From assembly GCA_035293245.1 (NCBI GenBank), contig DATDOO010000094.1, positions 1-9,317 of the forward strand: 9,317 nucleotides of DNA. Reading direction: 5' to 3'. The DNA comes from DATDOO01 sp035293245 (lineage in GTDB: Bacteria; Pseudomonadota; Gammaproteobacteria; Methylococcales; Methylococcaceae). Under the pieces are notes generated by a model, which did not search any database, had not been told where the DNA came from, and worked only from the letters and a program-made list of their open reading frames with translations. A program made the translations under genes and the position numbers. Shown here one piece after another: positions 1 to 6,037 of the stretch. The first letter of the stretch is position 1. Each line of letters opens with the position of its first letter.

Positions 1-266
1 TATCGGAAGCGGTCCGCTCCGCCTGCGAAATCCTCGGCCTGGACCCGCTGTACGTGGCCAACGAGGGGCGGATGGCGATCTTCGTGCCGGAAGCGCACGC
101 AGAAACGGCCCTGGCATTGCTGGATCGGCATCCCCTGGGCCAAGGGGCCAACCGCATCGGCCGGGTGCGGGATGCCGGCAGGGGCCAAGTCGGCCTGCGC
201 ACGTCTTTCGGCGTGGAGCGCCTCCTGGATTTGCCCAGCGGAGAGCAACTGCCGCGCATTTGCTGA
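1..266 (+). CDS. hypE: HypE, hydrogenase expression/formation protein (3' end only)
   Basis: Only the last 87 codons are present (reading from base 3); the start lies before the window. HypE is a cytoplasmic maturation enzyme. With HypF it converts carbamoyl phosphate into a thiocyanate on its own C-terminal cysteine, which supplies the CN ligands of the NiFe site. The visible part is the C-terminal PurM-like ATP-binding domain: the segment reading EILGLDPLYVANEG is a family hallmark, and the protein ends in PRIC with the terminal cysteine (codon 261-263) directly before TGA, as the chemistry needs. It lies 94 bases upstream of hoxF on the same strand, so hyp genes probably precede the hox operon. 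The remainder of the gene cannot be assessed. Confidence 0.95.
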   Translation, partial: SEAVRSACEILGLDPLYVANEGRMAIFVPEAHAETALALLDRHPLGQGANRIGRVRDAGRGQVGLRTSFGVERLLDLPSGEQLPRIC

Positions 267-360
267 ACGATCCCGGCGGGGCGGCCGCCATGGATTGCTT
301 CAAGTTTAATGGCGTGGCATCCTCATCCCCCGTACAAACTTGGAACGGTGGTACCTCGGT

Positions 361-2157
361 ATGGACACAACCTCCATCGACACCATTCTTGGGCGCTACC
401 GGTCCGATCCGGTCAATCTGATGCAGATTTTGCGCGAGACGCAGGAAACGCTCGGCTACATCGCACCCCAGGTCATCGATTATCTGACGCACAAGCTCCG
501 GGCGCCCCGCACCCAAATCGAGGGCGTCGCCAGTTTCTATTCGTTTTTCTACCTTCAGCCCCCCGGAAAATTCCGCATCCTGTTTTCCGACAACATCATC
601 GAACGGATGTCGGGCAACATGGATTTGCTGGAAAGGCTGTGCGGGCAGTTGTGGATCGAGCGCGGCAAGGTTTCCGAGGATGGGCTGGTCAGCGTGGACA
701 CCACCTCCTGCACCGGCATGGGCGACCAGGGACCGGCCATGCTGGTCAACAACATCGCCGTCACCCGCCTCACCGAGCAGCGGGTGGACGAGATCGCCCA
801 ACTGGTGCGCCAGGAAACGCCTTTATCCCAGTGGCCCGCCGAGTATTTCCGCGTCGAGGACAACATCCGCCGCAAGGACATCCTGCTGGGCAGCGACTTC
901 CAGCCGGGCGAAGCCCTCCAGGCGGCTTTCGCCCGCGGAGCGGAAGCGCTGATCGGCGAGGTGAAAGCCTCCAAACTGCGCGGCCGCGGCGGGGCCGGAT
1001 TCACCACCGGCCTGAAGTGGGAAGCCTGCCGCAACGCTACCGGCACAGCCCACTACGTGGTGTGCAACGCCGACGAAGGCGAGCCGGGCACCTTCAAGGA
1101 CCGGGTGCTGCTGACCAGTTACGCCGACCGGGTGTTCGAAGGCATGACCCTGTGCGCCTTCGCCATCGGCGCCCGCAAGGGCTTTCTGTACCTGCGCGGC
1201 GAATACCGCTACCTGCTGGACCGCCTGAACGGCGCCCTGGAACGCCGCCGGCATGACAAGCTGCTGGGCGCGAACATCCTGGGACACGCAGGCTTCGACT
1301 TCGACATCGAAATCCACCTGGGCGCCGGGGCCTACATCTGCGGCGAGGAATCGGCCCTCATCGAATCCCTGGAAGGCAAGCGCGGCACGCCGCGCAACCG
1401 CCCGCCCTTCCCCGTGACTTCGGGCTATTTGAATCAGCCCACCGTGGTCAACAACGTGGAGACTTTCGCCGCTTCCACCCTGGTCGCCGTGCACGGCGGC
1501 GCCTGGTACGCCGCCATCGGCACGGACAAGTCGGCCGGCAGCAAGATTCTGTCCGTGTCCGGCGACTGCGAAAACCCCGGCATTTACGAATATCCCTTCG
1601 GTGTCACTGTGGGCCAAGTGCTGCAGGATTGCGGCGCCAAGGACACCCAGGCCGTGCAGATTAGCGGGCCGTCGGGGGTGTGCGTCGCCGGGCACGAATT
1701 CGGCCGCCGCATCGCCTTCGAAGACATCCCCACCGCCGGCGCCTTCATGGTATTCGACACAAGCCGCGACATGTTCGAAGTGGCGCGCAACTTCGCCCAC
1801 TTCTTCGCCCACGAGAGCTGCGGCTTCTGCACACCCTGCCGGGTGGGCACCTCCCTGCAGCGCAACCTCATGGACAAACTGCACAACGGCCACGGCTCGC
1901 CGTACGACTTCGAGGAGATCAAGAAGCTCAACCACCTGCTGCGCTCCATGAGCCACTGCGGCCTGGGCCACACCGCCTGCAACCCGGTGCTGGACACCAT
2001 CGCCAAATTCCCGCAAGCCTACGAAAAGCACTTGCAGCAGAAGGACTACACGCCCGCCTTCAACCTGGACTGGTCCCTGGACGCGGCACGGCGCATGACC
2101 CATCGCGACGACGCCGGCGCGCACATCCATGCCCAGGCCCTGGGAGACGAACCATGA
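361..2157 (+). CDS. hoxF: HoxF, NADH/FMN-binding diaphorase subunit of NAD-reducing [NiFe]-hydrogenase
   Basis: This is the cytoplasmic flavoprotein subunit of the bidirectional group 3d hydrogenase. It exchanges electrons between NAD(H) and the Fe-S chain through FMN. The 598 residues match the roughly 600 of Ralstonia HoxF. Residues 1-160 are a NuoE-like domain and about 165-575 a NuoF-like domain. Visible sites are the glycine-rich FMN/NADH loop LRGRGGAGF (207-215), GAGAYICGEES (321-331), and the [4Fe-4S] ligands C487, C490 and C493 (SCGFCTPC) with C533. The NuoE-like part keeps only C117 of the usual [2Fe-2S] motif, so it probably holds no cluster, as in Ralstonia HoxF. ATG 361 is chosen; an in-frame TTG at 340 would add seven unconserved residues, and neither has a strong ribosome binding site. 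Its stop overlaps the hoxU start in ATGA. Confidence 0.97.
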   Translation: MDTTSIDTILGRYRSDPVNLMQILRETQETLGYIAPQVIDYLTHKLRAPRTQIEGVASFYSFFYLQPPGKFRILFSDNIIERMSGNMDLLERLCGQLWIERGKVSEDGLVSVDTTSCTGMGDQGPAMLVNNIAVTRLTEQRVDEIAQLVRQETPLSQWPAEYFRVEDNIRRKDILLGSDFQPGEALQAAFARGAEALIGEVKASKLRGRGGAGFTTGLKWEACRNATGTAHYVVCNADEGEPGTFKDRVLLTSYADRVFEGMTLCAFAIGARKGFLYLRGEYRYLLDRLNGALERRRHDKLLGANILGHAGFDFDIEIHLGAGAYICGEESALIESLEGKRGTPRNRPPFPVTSGYLNQPTVVNNVETFAASTLVAVHGGAWYAAIGTDKSAGSKILSVSGDCENPGIYEYPFGVTVGQVLQDCGAKDTQAVQISGPSGVCVAGHEFGRRIAFEDIPTAGAFMVFDTSRDMFEVARNFAHFFAHESCGFCTPCRVGTSLQRNLMDKLHNGHGSPYDFEEIKKLNHLLRSMSHCGLGHTACNPVLDTIAKFPQAYEKHLQQKDYTPAFNLDWSLDAARRMTHRDDAGAHIHAQALGDEP

Positions 2158-2957
2158 GCGACACCTTCACCCTGGACGGCCGGGAAATCCCTTTCGAACC
2201 CGGCCAGACCATCATCCAAGCGGCCCAGGCGGCGGGGGCATACATTCCACACCTGTGCTACCACCCGGAATTCGCGCCCCACGGCTCCTGCAAACTGTGC
2301 ACCGTCAAGGTGGACGGCCGCCAGATCGCCTCCTGCACCATGCGCGCCGCTGCCGGCATGACGGTGGAGAGCGACACAGAGGAACTCAACGCCGAACGCC
2401 GTTCTTTGACCCAAATGCTGTTCGTGGAAGGCAACCACTTCTGCCCCTCCTGCGAGAAAAGCGGCGACTGCCAGTTACAGGCCACGGCCTACCATCTGGG
2501 GATGATGACGCCCCATTACGACCACTTCTTTCCCAACCGGCCGGTGGACGCCTCCCATCCGGACTTTCTGCTGGACTTCAACCGCTGCATCCTCTGCTCG
2601 CTGTGCGTGCGCGCCAGCCGGGACGTGGACGGCAAGAATGTCTTCGCGCTGGGCGGGCGCGGCATCAAAACGCATCTTCTGGTCGACGCCGAATCGCACC
2701 AGTTGGCCGATACGGACTTCGCCTCTGGCGATAAAGCCGCCGAAGTGTGTCCGGTGGGGGTGATTCTGCCCAAGCGCAAGGGCTTCGCCGTGCCTTACGG
2801 CCAGCGCACTTTCGACACGAAGCCCATTGCGGACTACGTGGACGTGCATCTGGATTCGGCACGTCAGACACCGCCCGCCGGCGGCGATGCGGGGGACGGC
2901 CGGGTATGCCCGCCTTACAGCCGAAACTGCGCGACCCAGGACCGGGAGGGCAATTGA
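2154..2957 (+). CDS. hoxU: HoxU, Fe-S electron-transfer subunit of the diaphorase module
   Basis: HoxU is related to the N-terminal part of NuoG and carries electrons between HoxF and HoxY. All expected cluster ligands are present: [2Fe-2S] C35, C46, C49 and C61; the His-ligated [4Fe-4S] group H95, C97, C100 and C106 (GNHFCPSCEKSGDC); and a ferredoxin-like [4Fe-4S] set C145, C148 and C151 with C199 (VCPVG). The ATG overlaps the hoxF stop by four bases, with GGGAG seven bases upstream, so translation is probably coupled. At 267 residues it is about 30 longer than the 234-residue Ralstonia protein. The excess lies after residue 235: a Pro/Gly/Asp-rich tail with two cysteines (C252, C259) that I do not recognise. 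TGA is one base before the hoxY ATG. Confidence 0.96.
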   Translation: MSDTFTLDGREIPFEPGQTIIQAAQAAGAYIPHLCYHPEFAPHGSCKLCTVKVDGRQIASCTMRAAAGMTVESDTEELNAERRSLTQMLFVEGNHFCPSCEKSGDCQLQATAYHLGMMTPHYDHFFPNRPVDASHPDFLLDFNRCILCSLCVRASRDVDGKNVFALGGRGIKTHLLVDAESHQLADTDFASGDKAAEVCPVGVILPKRKGFAVPYGQRTFDTKPIADYVDVHLDSARQTPPAGGDAGDGRVCPPYSRNCATQDREGN

Positions 2958-2958
2958 C

Positions 2959-3498
2959 ATGGCTGAAAAACTCAAGGTCGCCACCACCTCCCTGGCCGGC
3001 TGCTTCGGCTGCCACATGTCCTTGCTGGACATCGACGAACGCCTCTTCGACCTGGTCGAACACATCGAATTCGACCGCTCGCCCCTCACCGACATCAAGG
3101 AAGTCGGCGCCTGCGACATCGGCTTCATCGAAGGCGGGGTGTGCAACGCCGAAAACGTCCACGTGCTCAGGGAGTTCCGCCGCCAGTGCAAGGTGCTGAT
3201 CGCCGTGGGCGCCTGCGCCATCAACGGCGGCCTGCCGGCCCAGCGCAACCCCATCCCTTTGGCCATGATCCTGGAAGAGGTCTACCACACCAGTCCCGGC
3301 CTGCATAACGGCCTGATTCCCAACGACCCGGAACTGCCTCTGCCCCTCAACAAGGTGCATCCCATTCACGAGGTGGTGAAAGTGGATTACTTCATCCCCG
3401 GCTGTCCGCCGTCGGGCGACACCATCTGGAAAGTGCTGACCGATTTGCTGGCCGGCAGGGAGCCGTCCCTGGGCCACGAACTGATGCACTTCGACTAA
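2959..3498 (+). CDS. hoxY: HoxY, small subunit of NAD-linked [NiFe]-hydrogenase
   Basis: This 179-residue hydrogenase small subunit carries the single [4Fe-4S] cluster next to the NiFe site and forms the hydrogenase module with HoxH. The four proximal ligands are visible: C15 and C18 (AGCFGC), C86 (VGACAINGG) and C149 (PGCPPSGD). There is no Tat signal and no medial or distal cluster domain, as expected for the soluble group 3d type. The length is close to cyanobacterial HoxY and shorter than Ralstonia HoxY (209). The start is set by a strong GGAGG nine bases before ATG 2959, and the conserved EKLKVATTSLAGC opening follows at once. It begins one base after the hoxU stop, and hoxH follows after 16 bases. 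Confidence 0.97.
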   Translation: MAEKLKVATTSLAGCFGCHMSLLDIDERLFDLVEHIEFDRSPLTDIKEVGACDIGFIEGGVCNAENVHVLREFRRQCKVLIAVGACAINGGLPAQRNPIPLAMILEEVYHTSPGLHNGLIPNDPELPLPLNKVHPIHEVVKVDYFIPGCPPSGDTIWKVLTDLLAGREPSLGHELMHFD

Positions 3499-3514
3499 GC
3501 GCCGAGGAACGCCC

Positions 3515-4996
3515 ATGACCTACCATCTGGAAACCGCCGAGCACCCGGAAACCTTGCGGCGCGTCGCCATCGACCCGGTCTCCCGGGTGGAGGGCCACGG
3601 CAAGGTCACCCTGCTGCTGGACGAAGACAACAAAATCCATCAAGTGCGTTTGCACATCGTGGAATTCCGCGGCTTCGAGCGCTTCATCCAGGGCCGGCCC
3701 TACTGGGAAGTGCCCGTCGCGGTGCAGCGGCTGTGCGGCATCTGCCCGGTGTCCCACCATCTGGCGGCATCCAAGGCCATGGATGTCATCGTCGGCGCCC
3801 GCAAGCTCACGCCCACGGCGGAAAAAATCCGCCGGCTGATGCATTTTGGCCAGATTCTCCAGTCCCACGCCCTGCACTTTTTCCACCTGTGCTCGCCGGA
3901 TTTGCTGTTCGGCTTCGACTCGGACGTGGCCAAGCGCAACATCGTCGGCATCGCCGCGGCGCACCCGGAAGCCGCCCGGCAGGGCGTCCTCTTGCGCAAA
4001 TACGGCCAGGAAGTCATCCGGCATACCGCCGGCAAGCGCATCCACGGCACCGGCTCGGTTCCCGGCGGGGTCAACAAGTCGCTCACGCTGGCCGAGCGCG
4101 ACGAGCTGCTCAAGGACATTTACACCATCATCGGCTGGAGCCGCGACGCGGTCAGCCTGGTCAGGCGCCTGCACAACGCCAACCCGGCGCTCTACAACAG
4201 CTTCGGCATGTGCCGCTCCAATCTCTTGTCGCTGGTGGGAGCGGACGGGGCCATGGATTTGTACGACGGCACCCTGCGCGCCCGCGACGACGCGGGCACG
4301 TTGATCTTCGACCGGGTGGAGTGCCGCAATTACTCCCAGCACATTGAAGAAGAAGTGCGGACCTGGAGTTACATGAAGTTCCCTTTCCTCAAGTCCCTGG
4401 GCAAGGAAAACGGCTGGTACAAGGTCGGGCCGCTGGCGCGGGTGCAAAACTGCGACAGCATTTCCTCCCCGTTCGCAGACCACGAACGGCGCGAATTCAT
4501 GGATTACGCCGGCGGCAGCCCCATTCACGCGGCGCTGAGCTACCACTGGACGCGCATGATCGAAATGCTGCATGCCGCGGAAGGTATCAAGGACCTGCTA
4601 CACGATCCGGACATTCTGGGCGGGGAGCTGATGGCGTCGGGCGAGCGCCAGCAGGAGGGCGTGGGTGTCATCGAAGCTCCGCGCGGCACGCTGTTCCACC
4701 ATTACAGCGTGGACGAAAACGACATCGTGACCATGTGCAATCTCATCGTCTCCACCACCAACAACAACCAGGCCATGAACGAGTCCATCCGTCACGTGGC
4801 CAAGCGCTACCTGCACGGCAACGAAATCACCGAGGGCCTGCTCAACCACATCGAAGTCGCCATCCGCGCTTTCGACCCCTGCCTGTCCTGCGCCACCCAC
4901 GCCCTGGGCAAGATGCCCCTCGAGGTGGAGCTGCTGGACGCGGAGGGCGGCTTGCTGCACCGGCTGGCCAAGAATGCCGATGGCGCTCTCCACTGA
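3515..4996 (+). CDS. hoxH: HoxH, NiFe catalytic large subunit (unprocessed precursor)
   Basis: This 493-residue subunit binds the NiFe(CN)2CO site where H2 is split or formed. The N-terminal L1 motif RLCGICPVSHH holds C74 and C77. RVEGHGK (24-30) is the usual large-subunit signature, and the C-terminal L2 motif DPCLSCATH (454-462) holds C456 and C459. These four cysteines bind nickel. After H462 there is a 31-residue tail starting ALGKMPL. By comparison with Ralstonia HoxH this is removed by HoxW once nickel is in place. GAGGAA sits five bases before ATG 3515. The 3' end overlaps hoxW by 23 bases, so the DNA for the last residues of the cleaved tail also encodes the start of the protease. Confidence 0.98.
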   Translation: MTYHLETAEHPETLRRVAIDPVSRVEGHGKVTLLLDEDNKIHQVRLHIVEFRGFERFIQGRPYWEVPVAVQRLCGICPVSHHLAASKAMDVIVGARKLTPTAEKIRRLMHFGQILQSHALHFFHLCSPDLLFGFDSDVAKRNIVGIAAAHPEAARQGVLLRKYGQEVIRHTAGKRIHGTGSVPGGVNKSLTLAERDELLKDIYTIIGWSRDAVSLVRRLHNANPALYNSFGMCRSNLLSLVGADGAMDLYDGTLRARDDAGTLIFDRVECRNYSQHIEEEVRTWSYMKFPFLKSLGKENGWYKVGPLARVQNCDSISSPFADHERREFMDYAGGSPIHAALSYHWTRMIEMLHAAEGIKDLLHDPDILGGELMASGERQQEGVGVIEAPRGTLFHHYSVDENDIVTMCNLIVSTTNNNQAMNESIRHVAKRYLHGNEITEGLLNHIEVAIRAFDPCLSCATHALGKMPLEVELLDAEGGLLHRLAKNADGALH

Positions 4997-5474
4997 TCCT
5001 GCGCCGCTGTTGATCATCGCCGTGGGCAACGAGAGCCGGGGGGACGACGCGCTGGGGCCGCTGTTGCTGCGGGAAATCTCCGCCCTTGCCGAGGCGGACG
5101 GCGTGGAGTTGCTCGAAGACTACCAACTGCAGATCGAACACGCCCTGGACATGGCGGGCCGCAAGCAGGTGCTGTTCGTCGACGCCGGGCACCATACCCC
5201 GGCTCCCTTCGTCTTCCAGCGCGTCCAGCCCGCCCGTTCTCCCAGCCCGAGCACCCATGCGCTCACCCCCGGCGCGCTGCTTTCGGTGTACGAACAGGTC
5301 GAGCGGCACGCGCCGCCGCCCGCTTTCGTGTTGTGCATCCGCGGCGAGCGCTTCGAACTGGGGGAAAGCCTGACCCCCGCCGCCGAGCGGCATCTGGAAC
5401 AATCCGTGGAATTCGCGCGCGGCCTTTTGAGCGACGCCCGCCCGGAGCGCTGGGAAAGTTTGATCCGGCCATAA
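4974..5474 (+). CDS. hoxW: HoxW, HoxH-specific hydrogenase maturation endopeptidase
   Basis: A 166-residue M52-family protease expected to cut HoxH after H462 following nickel insertion. The family nickel-sensing ligands can be placed as D24 in GNESRGDDALG (the position of HybD E16), D70 in LFVDAGH (HybD D62) and H95 in THALTPG (HybD H93). No signal peptide or membrane segment is present, so it acts in the cytoplasm. ATG 4974 is taken as the start; ATG 4980, two codons later, is equally possible, and neither has a clear ribosome binding site. The overlap with hoxH (23 or 17 bases) suggests translational coupling. hoxW directly after hoxH is the common arrangement in group 3d operons. The last 20 or so residues are not conserved features that I recognise. 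Confidence 0.93.
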   Translation: MPMALSTDPAPLLIIAVGNESRGDDALGPLLLREISALAEADGVELLEDYQLQIEHALDMAGRKQVLFVDAGHHTPAPFVFQRVQPARSPSPSTHALTPGALLSVYEQVERHAPPPAFVLCIRGERFELGESLTPAAERHLEQSVEFARGLLSDARPERWESLIRP

Positions 5475-5494
5475 ACCCGTATACAGGAGACGTC

Positions 5495-6022
5495 ATGCAC
5501 CTGCCCCGTAAAACGCTTTTCCTCCTTGGCATTTTCGCCTCCTCCCCCGCCCTGGCGCACACCGGCCAGCATCTGGTGGACGGCTTCGCCTCCGGATTCG
5601 CGCATCCGTTTTCCGGCGTCGATCACCTCCTGGCCATGTTCGGCGTGGGGCTGTGGGCATCCATGCTGTCTGCCGGCCAGTCCTGGAAACTGCCCTTCGC
5701 CTTTGTGCTGGTCATGGTGCTCGGCGGCACGCTGGGCGCTTTCGGCATCCCGCTGGCCGGCGCCGAAACCGGCATCGCCTTTTCCGTCGTGATGCTCGCC
5801 GGATTCATCGCCACCCGCACCCGCCTCTCCCCCCTGCCCGCCGTCCTCCTGACCGGGCTCTTCGGCCTGTTCCACGGCTACGCCCACGGCCTGGAAATGC
5901 AAAACGGCGTGGACTTTGCCGGCTATGCGGCGGGTTTTGTCGCCGCCACCGCCACGTTGCACATCTTGGGCTTTCTATTTGGCCGGTCGCTGTTGCCCGT
6001 TTCTTTCCGGCAGGCCGGTTAG
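5495..6022 (+). CDS. hupE: HupE/UreJ family membrane protein, probable nickel permease
   Basis: This 175-residue HupE/UreJ family protein is thought to import Ni2+ for hydrogenase assembly. Residues 1-21 form a signal peptide (basic MHLPRK, hydrophobic core, ALA before HTG), so the mature protein would begin at H22. The family signature HPxxGxDHLLAM is intact as HPFSGVDHLLAM with H37, D43 and H44. A second histidine pair H127/H131 (FHGYAHG) lies in a later helix; both are candidate metal-binding positions. About five further hydrophobic segments follow the signal. AGGAG lies five bases before ATG 5495. The gene starts 20 bases after hoxW and is the last of the operon. Transport of nickel is family knowledge, not something the sequence proves. 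Confidence 0.93.
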   Translation: MHLPRKTLFLLGIFASSPALAHTGQHLVDGFASGFAHPFSGVDHLLAMFGVGLWASMLSAGQSWKLPFAFVLVMVLGGTLGAFGIPLAGAETGIAFSVVMLAGFIATRTRLSPLPAVLLTGLFGLFHGYAHGLEMQNGVDFAGYAAGFVAATATLHILGFLFGRSLLPVSFRQAG

Positions 6023-6033
6023 TCCGGCTTTTT
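6012..6033 (+). terminator. Intrinsic terminator of the hox operon, overlapping the hupE stop
   Basis: Five G/C pairs, GCCGG (6014-6018) and CCGGC (6024-6028), enclose a TTAGT loop and are followed directly by five T (6029-6033). The stem can be extended by a G-T and an A-T pair. The hupE TAG (6020-6022) lies in the loop. The converging minus-strand gene ends at 6038, five bases past the T-run. Read from the minus strand the hairpin has no T-run after it, so it looks one-directional. Confidence 0.75.
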
Positions 6034-6037
6034 CGGA

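Noticed and set aside
267..360. Possible sigma-54 promoter before hoxF (TGGCAT at 315-320, as Ralstonia hox uses sigma-54).
   Set aside because: The -24 half is passable, but at the required distance there is CCCC in place of the GC of the -12 element. No convincing sigma-70 pair is seen either, so no promoter is annotated in this 94-base gap.
340..360. Upstream TTG start for hoxF.
   Set aside because: It adds seven residues not expected in HoxF, and ATG 361 gives the usual MD-T-x-I opening and a length of 598, close to the Ralstonia protein.
309..1256. Long alternative-frame reading frames inside hoxF, and similar ones inside hoxH, hoxU and the GGDEF-EAL gene (for example minus strand 823-2130 and 3392-4573, plus strand 6167-7858).
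   Set aside because: They have low-complexity Arg/Pro/Ala/His-rich translations, lie over genes with clear motifs, and have no recognisable domains; they are a product of high GC content.
5333..5494. Longer form of HupE starting inside hoxW.
   Set aside because: ATG 5495 has AGGAG at the right distance and gives a clean signal peptide; the upstream part is arginine-rich shadow sequence of hoxW.
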